NCBI RefSeq assembly: GCF_028502605.1
Contig: NC_079235.1
Span: 1,798,001 to 1,862,000 of the forward strand
Length of the DNA stretch: 64,000 bases
Direction of reading: 5' to 3'
Source: Trichoderma breve
Taxonomy: Eukaryota; Ascomycota; Sordariomycetes; Hypocreales; Hypocreaceae
This document shows, piece after piece, positions 45,636 to 55,123 of the stretch (positions within the stretch are counted from its first letter, which is position 1; each line of letters begins with the position of its first letter). The notes beneath the pieces were generated by a model. That model searched no databases and was not told where the DNA came from. It saw nothing but the letters and a program-made list of their open reading frames with translations. Made by a program: the position numbers and the translations under genes.

Positions 45636-46644
45636 ATGGAGGCGGCAATGGGCGGACAGTTGCTGAAGGCTGTTGAGGAGGCTAGTTTGGAGGAGGTGAG
45701 TTTTTGATGAGATTCCGACGCTGGTTGCTTGGGAAAAGTTTCCGTATGCGCCGAGAGCTGTGTCCGGAGGTGCGAAAAATCACACAAAGTGCAACAAATC
45801 GCCACAATTTTCACAAATTCGGGGTCTTGTGTTGAGAACAAGCAGTAGAGGTCTATTTTCATAAATAAGGAAAATATATGGGAGAAGAGGAAACAGAGAG
45901 AGAAAAAAAGACATTCGTTTCCACCTCAGCCGTCTGCACCTCTGAATCAAATACACTCGCCCACTACTCTTCACGATAATCGATGCTAATATTGAGACAT
46001 GACAATAGGTTCTCGACAGCTTTCGCTCGTCGCTCTCCCTAGAAAAGACCCAAGCAATCGGAGCCGGTACCAGGCGAGTCAAAATCACACACTTAGATGA
46101 GCTTGATCATCTCGCTGGCCGGCAATTTCGAGCAACCCAAGCGCCCACAATATCCGTGTCTGGCCGCAGCCTCCTGCTGATATACAAAGTCATATCGACG
46201 CTCGTCTCGCCGCCTCATTCCATGGCGCTGTTTGTCCTCGATCTCGACGGCCGTTTTGATGCTACTTGCCTCACATGCACGGATGATGACTTGCAGCATG
46301 TCTACGTCCAGCAGCCCCCATACGGCGAAATCTCAGGCACCGACGTCGAACTCATCCGATCACTCATCGCAGAGGCTGAACGCTCCTTGGTCTACGACTG
46401 CTCCTCGGCGGCGTCTCTCTCTCGTGAATTTTGGGGTACGATTGTGCTAGGCGGACTAGGGACGGGTGACCTGGCTGCTGGATGGAAAGGCTGGCTTCAT
46501 GTTGAGCGTGATCACGTTGCGGAATATTCTATGAGAGTGACTATGGAAGAGGCCTTTGAAAGACGCTCCAATAGGCAGGAGGCCGTTGACAGTGCTGGTT
46601 GGGTTGCAGCATCACCATGGGGAAAGTTTACTTTCGACGATTGA
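45636..46644 (+). CDS. Rad51-family protein, XRCC2-like, with degenerate Walker A
   Basis: Two exons, 45636-45695 and 46009-46644, give 231 aa. Exon 1 reads MEAAMGGQLLKAVEEASLEE and joins in phase 0 to VLDSFRSSLSLEKTQAIGAG across a 313-nt intron (GTGAGT, GCTAAT branch site, AATAG). The segment FVLDLDGRFDA (residues 95-105) matches the XRCC2 signature around LFIDTDYHFD, a Walker B-like strand followed by an Asp. Where Walker A (GxxGxGKT) should stand, residues 66-76 read PTISVSGRSLL with no Lys-Ser/Thr, so classical ATP binding is unlikely. The C terminus ends DSAGWVAASPWGKFTFDD, in the style of Rad51-family core ends. XRCC2 proteins act in homologous recombination with other Rad51 paralogues. 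Assignment rests on short motifs and is moderate. Confidence 0.6.
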
Positions 46645-47084
46645 TTCATGTCACTTGTACAGAGCAAAAGCCATGGATCATGTAGACAATTGTGTATACG
46701 TTCAAGACTGGTTATCTATAGACCAGTGTATAAATCTATGTAGAAGAGACTGTCTAGTATCTCATTGTAATGCGCTCTAATATCAGTTTGATAATCGCTT
46801 GGGGTATATGAAAAGGGACATCAGTCTATCTGATGAGAAAGAAGGTGTAAAAAAGAAAGAAGAAAGAAAATAATGAGAAGAGTATAGTAATGCTCTCTCA
46901 TCATGATATACAAGCGTTTGGCAACACTTGCGTTCTGAAACCAATCTTAAAAGAGAAAGTGTAAAGAAAAGGATGAATCAGTCGTGTCGCATTAACGAAT
47001 CCAAGTGTTTCAATTTCCTCGTTTTGAACTCCAAATACTCCGGCTCGTAATATGCCATTTCAAAGTGTTTATATCGTTGAACCT
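46645..47084. other. Convergent intergenic region
   Basis: 440 bp between stop codons. A purine-rich stretch (AAAGAAAGAAGAAAGAAAATAA) lies at about 46853-46874. No gene seen. Confidence 0.5.
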
Positions 47085-48453
47085 TTATGCAGAGACAAGC
47101 ATGTCTTCATCAAAGATGGCTGGGTCAGCTGCAACACAGTCTGATTTGCCCAAAACGTCTCGCTTGAGCGACGACACCACCTTCTTGCGCATCTCACGCT
47201 GGATGCCATGGTTCACAGCATCAAGAACGGTAGAGACGGTAGCGCGAGGCTTGTAAGTTGGCTCTGTGCCCTCCTGGTACACGCCGGTTTTGACCAGAAT
47301 GCTGTACCAGTCGTTGTCGGCAACGTCATTGATGGCATTGGTGCCACGGATGTCGCTCTCCGGCGTATCACCAACAAAGTACACCGTCTGGGGAGGACCA
47401 GAGATGCCGTGCTCGGTGCTTCGCCAGGTTTGCATCAGCCGCTCAGCAAACTCAAACGTCGAGACTTGAGGCTTGCCAAAGGCGTGCGTGTGTAGCTTGC
47501 CCTTGCCGCCAGTGAGGTCCTTGAATGTGATTTCAAACATGCGTCGGAGAGCTCCCATGCCGAGACGGACATGCTCGTGGGCAGCAGACCAGACGACATC
47601 GTTGTGAGAAAAGTAGAATGGGGGGCCCTCATCAAAAGTCTCACTGCGAGTTGCAAGTCGCCCTCCCTTGGACATGGCCACATCCAGCATGATCTGAATG
47701 TCACCAGCCCAGTCACGAGAGTCGGCGAACACAAAGACAGCATCGATGACAACATCGTCAAAATCTCGCTCACGGGAGTTGGCGAGCTCTTCAGGTGTCA
47801 GCTTCCGGAAGGGTGTTGTGGCAGCGTTGTGCTTGATAATGTCGCCTGGTGTAACGACGTCCTTGAAGCCGTATCCTTCGGCGACGAGACGGCACTTCTC
47901 GCCCTCGCCTCCAATGACAAGGACCGTGCCGTACTTCTCAGCCATTTCTCTCATGGGAGTGTGTCCGCAGATGAACTGGCCGGGCTTGATCTCTCGCTCG
48001 AGTTGTTTTGATAGATCTTGGCAGCGCTCTTCTTCAGTCTTGCCACCACCGTTGGTCAAGAAAATATGAGGACTGGGGACAAATTCAAGGTTAGACACAT
48101 AATTCAATCGGTATGCGTGTTGTGATGTTGACTTACATCTTCATTCCGTATTCGTTCTCGCCGTCAAGTACTTTCATAGCCTCGATAGCCTCTGGGATAG
48201 GGCGACCACCTCGGACAAGCACGCCATCGATATCAAATGCAAAGACAAAAGAGTCGGCAACGGCAGAGGAATCGATGGGGGATATGGGAGTTGGGATGCT
48301 GGAGGAGACACTATCTCTAGAGCTAACTGACGACGCCAACTCGGGTGAGCTGGGCATGGAGTCTGAATCCGCTACTCTCTCGTCAATGTCCTTCTTGACC
48401 TGAGCCACATGCTGGTAGAACTCGGTCTGCTGCTCCTTGCTGAGAGATGCCAT
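47085..48453 (-). CDS. HAD-superfamily hydrolase, CECR5/TIGR01456-like
   Basis: Two exons, 48453-48137 and 48072-47085 (434 aa). A roughly 65-residue Ser-rich N-terminal extension precedes the HAD core. Motif I is FAFDIDGVLVRG (nucleophile D74, D76), followed by IPEAIEAMKVLDG and PHIFLTNGGGKTEEER (motif II, T in LTN). Near the C terminus is GDTPESDIRGTNAIND (motif IV, acidic pair), then WYSILVKTGVY. This is the class IIA HAD arrangement of the CECR5 family, whose members are often mitochondrial; the fungal relatives have no firmly known substrate, and cardiolipin-synthase annotations of this family are, as I recall, transferred errors. A mitochondrial presequence is not evident here. The ATG at 48453 opens MASLSKEQQTEFYQHV. 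Confidence 0.85.
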
Positions 48454-50513
48454 GTTGATGGATTTGATATCGCCCGTTGCTGGTGTAATGATTCAATGCT
48501 GTTGTGGGGTAAAAGAAGTGGAAGAGTATGGGGAAATAAGTAACAACTCTTCAAGGAATTAGATAGTTGGTGAAGCTTCTGTGGATGCAATGGTTCTACC
48601 GTCTCGAACGGTGAGGATATCTAGGTCTTTTATACCTCTCGCCGTCTCAATCTCTCACTCCATCTCGCACCCCCTGAGTGCACACAGAGTTTCTGGGGGT
48701 CTCCACGTGGTTCCACTCGAGTATTGCTCGAGCATCTTGAGTCATTTCATTCTCCAGGTTTTCTGTCTTCATTGTGTGTATTTCGTCAAAGAAAAGTGGC
48801 AAGCAGTGATGTGTCTCCAGTTGTTTATCCACACTCTGGTTCCACATACGTGAAGTCGTGGGCTATGGTAATGGGAAGATGACGGCGCGGTGGAGAATTG
48901 CGCGTAGCCACTACGTAGGCGGGCTGAAGAGGCTTGCGCCTTGCGGTCTGAGAAGAGCCTTGGTGAAACTACCTAGCAGGAAATAGCCCAGGAACGAAGA
49001 AACCAAGGAAGCCTCTCGGTGATGACAGGTGACGGGTCTTGACATGTCATTGGCGATAACTCGGGGAATACCTAGGTAGCGATTTGGTATTTCTTCTATA
49101 GAGGCGCCATAGGAAACGCCCTAATTGGATACTATTACAGTACTTGAATTATACTTTACCTGCCACGGTATACAGCCGTGTTTGCATACTTTGTTATCAG
49201 CTTCGTGCTTGGAAATAACTGGACGTGGGAGAGGCGCGGATCATTGCCATTTACGTCGCAATAACCACATGCGAACGGCGCTCATAGTGGCAAACGCCAA
49301 GAACAGGATACAGTACGAAAATATACGTATCATGACGTTCCCTCCAATCGCCCTTCCCGCTCTTCCAAAGTGGATATCTTTGGAACTTTCCAGCGGCATT
49401 TTTTGTATCAGTGAACGAATGATAACGAAGTACTGATAAGAGCGCCGTGACAGCTGGCTCGGATGAGGTGAGGCAAATGGCGATCTCATCGGAGACGTCT
49501 TACAACCCCTGGGCTCGTGTAACTCTTGTGGTGGGAGGGGAAGGCAACCTATTGGTCTTGACGGAAAGAAAAATTTTACGACGAACGAGAGAACAAGGCC
49601 AAGATGATAAGCGGCCGAGTTGAGATTTTACAGATCACCTTAGGGCGTAGATCTGAGCGACATCTAGGAACAGGAGGATGCTCGACTGCAGTTTTAGTGA
49701 TGCTGGTACCTAAAGCTGCCTGCTATGTATGATGATGTCTGGGGATGTCTCGAGATACCGCACAGTACCACAAAGTCACCAACATCCCGCATGGATCGCC
49801 GTAAGCCTGGTGAGTACATGTAGACCGCTTCCAATCTGACCTGATCAATTGGTGAGGAACAAGTACCGCCTTGACTGACACATGCAAAAGTGAAAAAAGG
49901 CATCCAGACTGGCGGTTCCACCGTGACGTCAATACCGACCCACCTTTTCCGGCACGGCAGCCTGTAGCTGCTCACGCTCGGCTCCGGAACGGGGCTGCGG
50001 ATCCCCCACGGAAACCAACGGACAAGGTAGTTGATTCTTCAAACTGAGAGGCCAACAATGAAAGACGGCAATACGGTACGTCTACAATAGAGTGAAAGCT
50101 CGGAGCATTGCCTGTCTGGGACGTCGACAGCGTTTTCTGTATGTAACAGTCACCGTTGGCCGTCACAGATTTCAGGGGCCTGCAGGGATGGCGGCAGCAA
50201 GCTGCTGTGGGCTCAAAACACCAAGAGCTCCATAATGACATACGGACCCTGCGCGCTTTTTCCTTGATTCAGAACTTCTTACCGCAAAAGTGCCGCCGCT
50301 GTTTCATGAGCCAAGCCAAGTCATACCATTCAACCTATTCTTACAGAGTCAAGTGCATGTAGATGGTCTTTCACCGATGCCGTTGTTGTGGTGAGACTTG
50401 GAAGTCATGTCCAACATGTAATGTACAGTGTACGATATAACACTCTCATTAAGTGTCTGAAACAATGCATAAACAATCCAGATAAGATATCAACGCTGCC
50501 CAAGATGCCAAAT
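48454..50513. other. Gene-poor 2-kb intergenic region
   Basis: The longest stretch without a gene. It contains TACCTAGGTA at 49070-49079 and a perfect CRE/ATF-type palindrome TGACGTCA at 49924-49931. Open frames of 60-103 codons (for example 49125-49436 plus, 49694-49975 minus) show no protein-like features. It includes the HAD gene's promoter and the 3' flank of the rhamnose dehydrogenase gene. Confidence 0.45.
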
Positions 50514-51332
50514 CTACTGTAGATTAACAAACAGACCGCCGTCCACCAGCAGCTGCGCACCCGTCACGTAACCACTCAGCTCCTCGCAAGCAAGAAAGAT
50601 GGCCGGCCCCGCCAAATCCGCCGGATCGCCCGTTCGCCCAAGAGGTATCCTGCCCTCCATGTAGCTCCGCTTGGCGTCATCAGCCAGATCCTCCTCGTTC
50701 AGCTGCGTTCGAATGGTCCCTGGAAGCAGCGCGTTGCAACGGATGCCGTATTTGCCTAGAGCCACCGCGGTACTCTGCATCAGACTCGTCACACCAGCTT
50801 TGGTCGGTGTGTAATGCGTCTGGAGGCCGCCACCAACCAGCGCCGAGATGGACGACATGCCGATAATGCTGCCGCCTGAGGGGCTCTGGTGTAGTGCCAT
50901 CTGTCGAGCGGCCGCCTGTGTGATGTAAAAGGCTCCATCAACATTCGTCCTAAACGTTGTCTCGAGCAAGTCCGGCGACAGCGTCAGAAAGTCGGCAAAA
51001 GTGCACACTCCGGCGTTGGAGACGCAGATATCGAGGCGCCGTGCTGGGCCTGAATGTTCAACCGCCGTGGCTACCAATTTGGCCGCTGTCTCAACCTGAC
51101 GCACGTCTCCGGCTTCATGAGCAAGACGACCAGCTGCAGGGTCCTCTGCTAGGATGGCGCCCGCTTCAGCGATGAGCGAGTCTAAGTGCTTCTGGTCCTT
51201 TTCCAGGCCGAGGTGGTTAACAACAACGTTGCATCCCTGACGAAGATAGCCGAGGCAGATGGCCCGTCCGATGCCAGTTGTTCCGCCTGTTATGATCGCG
51301 GTTTTGCCTGCCAGAAGGCCCTTTAGCGGCAT
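50514..51332 (-). CDS. L-rhamnose 1-dehydrogenase (SDR), RHA1/LRA1-like
   Basis: An intronless 272-aa SDR. It oxidises L-rhamnose to L-rhamnono-lactone in the fungal non-phosphorylated pathway. The start is MPLKGLLAGK at 51332; the open frame runs on to 51416 but that part is less convincing. Motifs: TGGTTGIG (residues 15-22), NAG (106-108), SSISALVGGGLQTHYTPTKAG with Y174 and K178, then CNALLPGTIRT, EGRIPLGRTGDPADLAGPAI and the terminal GAQLLVDGGLFVNLQ. The stretch from ISALVGG to YTPTKAG and the last fifteen residues agree with the Scheffersomyces stipitis enzyme as I recall it. It lies in tandem with L-rhamnonate dehydratase, two steps later in the same pathway, 1 kb upstream. Confidence 0.85.
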   Translation of the reverse strand: MPLKGLLAGKTAIITGGTTGIGRAICLGYLRQGCNVVVNHLGLEKDQKHLDSLIAEAGAILAEDPAAGRLAHEAGDVRQVETAAKLVATAVEHSGPARRLDICVSNAGVCTFADFLTLSPDLLETTFRTNVDGAFYITQAAARQMALHQSPSGGSIIGMSSISALVGGGLQTHYTPTKAGVTSLMQSTAVALGKYGIRCNALLPGTIRTQLNEEDLADDAKRSYMEGRIPLGRTGDPADLAGPAIFLACEELSGYVTGAQLLVDGGLFVNLQ

Positions 51333-52356
51333 AATGGCGATAGTAGTGGCAACTGTAGTCCTGTGTCGATCTGAGATGAAACTTGCTATTTCCTGGTAGA
51401 AGTGAAACCTAGGCAATCAACTGCCCGTATATAGAACTTATTCAAAAGTCAATCAATATGCAGCAGGAAATAGTGGCCACTAGGTCTCACAGAATCGTTT
51501 GTTGCCGTTGCAATTCACAATGCGGGGAAACAGTCTAATTAGGCGCATGCAAAAGGTAGACGCGGCGGCTAATGGCACCTGTTTGGCTGGTCAATGTTCC
51601 TCTTTTACAGATGGATGCCAGATCTGTCGTGAGGTTATTCCGATGGCCCTATAAATGCGGCTCCCCGTTGACGAGATCCGTTAATCTGCGGCAGAAATCA
51701 ATCCGAGCTCTCGGGGCCTGCTAGGGCGAGGAAACCCCGACTAAGCAGCCACCGTTTTTGCTTGGCCCACAATACGGTGGGATGGTGAACTATCGTGAAG
51801 TTCTGGGTCCTGGAGAGCGGGTCGAAACGGCCACCGTAAAGCTCTTCACGATCTCTTGCGATCGAGGGGAGTGAGCGCAAAAAGTGCAGGCAGGTCATCT
51901 CAATCTGGTGGGCCACGATGCCTTTTCAAGCTGATTCCCCAAAACTTCCCCAGGTTTTAGCACGATGCAATTTTATGGAGTATTACCCGTAATATCCATG
52001 TCTTCACTCGTAGGCACTTTGCGATTAATTCTTTAAGCAAGTTTCTATCGCGCAAGAAGCAGGAGAGCTGGGCCCTGTTCAACAGTGAGGTATGCAGAGA
52101 AAGAGAAAAGTTGACAAAATCGTGTTGTTGGCAAACTGCAATGGAATCTTGCTCTTGCGGAAACTTGTACATGGGTGTGAATTTTGCTACAGTCTTGCAT
52201 TGCTATCTGATGCTCCTCCTCTTTTTAAACTATTAAGAATATCCCTAGCTTCATGAGCTCGCTTACATCGCCTGACGGCGCATCTATATACATGTATGTA
52301 CGTAGACACTACTAACCATCACCATATGAACTTCTTCTTCTAGCATGCATCTTCAT
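51333..52356. other. Intergenic region between the two rhamnose-pathway genes
   Basis: 1.0 kb with the promoter of the dehydrogenase and the 3' flank of the dehydratase. Short open frames only (51698-51916 and 51957-52172, minus), without recognisable features. Confidence 0.45.
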
Positions 52357-53891
52357 TCATGCTGTTGGCGCGTGTTCTGAATCACCATTGTGTAGTTTGC
52401 CCTCGCCATTAACGGGGGGCGCGGGCTGCTGTACAGGTGGAGGGCTAAGGAGGTAGTTCGAAGGAATGAGTTTAGAGCGTGCGGCATTGTTGATGGTCAA
52501 TCCAAATCCAGGCTTATCCAGATCGCTCGTCAAAAGATAGCCCTTGGTTGGAATGGGTTCGTCGACGAACAAGTCGCCGAAGACGGGGAGCACACTCTTG
52601 CCGTCAGGAGAGTTGGCGAGGTACTCTTGAAACGGCGTGTTTGGTTGCGAAATGACAAAGTGGTAGCTGTAAGGACCACTGGCATGAGGAACCACAGGAA
52701 TATCGTATGCCGCAGCCATGGCCGAGACTTTGAGCAGCTCCGTCATGCCGCCCAGCCACATGACATCGGGCTGAATGATGTCAAGATTGCGACCTTCGAT
52801 GAGTTTTCGGAATCCATAGCGAGAGTACTCATGTTCACCAGTCGTGAATTTCACCGTCGGGTGAGCACGCTTGATTTGCTCGAAGCCATCCGTGTCATCG
52901 GGAGACAAGCACTCTTCCCACCAGTTGATGTTGAATTCGGAACACGCCTTGACCAACTCAATGGTATAGGAGACATTGAGGCTCATGTAACAGTCCACCA
53001 TGATGGGGAAATCTGGGCCTACAGATTCACGGTGCTTGCGCAAAAACTCGACATTCTTCCGTAGTCCCTCGTGGCCTTCCTCAGGGCAAAAGGGAAGCGG
53101 CACTTTGGCACCCCAGAAGCCCATCTCTCGGGCTGCGGTTGGCTCGGGTCCTGTGCAGTAGAAGTTGAGGCGTTCTTTGGTTGCCCCACCAATAAGTCGA
53201 TAGACAGGCTCGTTCCTGACCTTGCCTAGCAAATCCCAGAGTGCAAGATCAATGACAGAAATGACGGCGATAGGAAGCCCTTTGCGGCCATAGAACATAG
53301 AAGCACGATACATCTGCTCAAAGAGAAGATTTGTGTTTCTCGGATCAGCTCCAACCAGGAATCGCTCAAAATGCTGGTGAACCAGCCAGCAGGCAGGAGG
53401 GCCTAATAGAAGGGGTTGAGTTAATACCATAAGGGCTCCAATTACTTTGGGATTCTGAGGAAATTCGATTTAGAGCTAAGTTGCTAAGATTCTTACCTCC
53501 GAAGCCAGTTGCAAAGCCAACAGTTCCATCGGATGCCTCTATCTCAACCAGAAAGGAGCCAAGAACGTTGATGCCCCAGCTAGTACGCGACTTGCGGTAC
53601 TGAGACCATTGTGAGCATGGCGTGGAGATGTCACTGTCAATGAGCCTATTACAAAGAGAGTCAGCGACCATCGTTCGGAAGTGCAACAAGCCGTCATAAG
53701 AATGTTACATACCAGTGACCTCCTTTGACGTTGTGATAATCACCGCCTATTCCACACCAATGGTAAGAACATGTAAAATGAGACTTGAGCCGTAACTATA
53801 TTTCAAGTCTGTACATACCGGAGCCTACGCCGCCAATGACGTAGGATCGAATGGCTTTAATCGTAGGAAACTGCCTTACAGAGCCTTGCAT
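52357..53891 (-). CDS. L-rhamnonate dehydratase, LRA2-like (enolase superfamily)
   Basis: Removes water from L-rhamnonate to give 2-keto-3-deoxy-L-rhamnonate. Four exons: 53891-53819, 53746-53713, 53645-53497, 53402-52357 (433 aa). Exons 1 and 2 are small and were found by reading through splice sites: MQGSVRQFPTIKAIRSYVIG, then GGDYHNVKGGHW, then LIDSDISTP. The core reads SRTSWGINVLGSFLVEIEA, GFATGFGGPPACWLVHQHFE and GADPRN. Enolase-fold metal ligands are D222 (IMVDCYMS), E248 (WWEECLSPDD) and E275 (TTGEHEYSRYGF), with H276 and PHASGP nearby; spacing agrees with bacterial RhamD. The C terminus has a roughly 30-residue Pro-rich extension. Divergent from the Zn2Cys6 gene across 1.2 kb. Confidence 0.9.
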
Positions 53892-55123
53892 GATGATTAA
53901 TGGTCAAGTCGACAGAAGGAATAACTTGCAGCAACGGAAAAAGACGAGATCTGGAGAATTTAATTTGTAGAGATGGGTTTAAGGCGGCCACTGGAGATGC
54001 GGGTAACTGTGTACAAATCACACATGTGGGGTGCTGGTGGTGTTGACGAGTATCGGGGTGAGATGTCCCGAAGGCCGCCTTGTCGAGATGTGACGATATG
54101 TGTCGTAGTCGAACGATGCAGATTCGGACAAGGGACGGGCGCTTTACGAGTCGTGAAGAAAAACTACGAGTTACAGAGATAGCGATTGAAAGATAGAGAG
54201 GTAAGACTCGGCAAGATAGTGCCTGCCTACCTAATAGTAATAATAGATAATATAGAATTGGCATGCACAGGCAGTGAGCAGTAATTACATGTACCTGAGC
54301 ACTCACACAGCCTGTTTTGATGAGCCTGAATACCTGACTTACCTAAGTACCTAGTACCTACCTACCTGGACACAGCATTCGATAAATTGAATCCCACCTG
54401 TTCACTTACTGCATCCCGCTGCTAAGCCCTATGGCTCTCTATTGGCTATTAGGTATAATAGACAGGTTTCCCCCTAAGCGCCTAGGGTAAGAAATGGTGC
54501 ATGGCGATGAACGGCTTTAGCAGTGGTTTCGAAATGGTGCCTATAAGGATCCGGTAAGAGATCTATGGACAACTCGTAACTAAGGTGCCCAAAAACTACG
54601 ATTTCGAGTACCTATAGCTCAGCGAAATCGGCTTCAGCAATTCGATAGCCTCACGAGTATAATAATTCGCGTCCAAAATCTCCTCTTTCTCCTCTTCATC
54701 TTCCCCATCAGTTCATTCATCTCCACATTGTGGGTTCCGCACACTAGCAACCCGCAGTAGGCCAGACTCTCCGGCTCTCGTCAACTTGCAGCCACCAATG
54801 AGCTTCTCGTCAGCTCTGCCGCGGCCTGGCTGCTCCGTCTCTGCCCCAGGACAAACATCAGCTCCGCATCATCGGCTTAGTATCATTGACCCGGACGCCC
54901 AACATCCTCCCGCTCGTCTTTATCCCGAAACCACGCGCGCGCATGCTCCAAACCTTTCTCGCCGCTCGCCTTTCACCGCTCGCCGTCTATCTGCTCGCCC
55001 CGCTTACCGACCACCCAATCATCACGGCTGTCGGTGTCGGATCGTCAATCCACCGAACAAGGCTTCGTTCAAGCAGCTTGAGCTCACCTTGCGAGGCTCC
55101 GTCTCTTGTCAGCCTGAGGCGTC
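53892..55123. promoter_or_regulatory. Divergent region between rhamnonate dehydratase and Zn2Cys6 regulator
   Basis: 1.2 kb. It has a TACCT-rich patch (54330-54368). The last 330 bp form a probable C-rich leader with an ATG at 54798 opening a frame to 55319 that overlaps the regulator's start out of frame (possible uORF). Inverted CGG triplets typical of Zn2Cys6 targets could not be picked out by eye with confidence. Confidence 0.4.
54328..54370. repeat. TACCT-unit patch
   Basis: Six TACCT units in about 40 bp (TACCTGACTTACCTAAGTACC and onward), the same motif as the cluster at 39520-39960. Confidence 0.6.

Noticed and set aside
48454..55123. Remaining L-rhamnose genes (lactonase LRA3, aldolase LRA4) near the cluster
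   Set aside because: No frame in the gaps shows the expected motifs; they must lie elsewhere if present.
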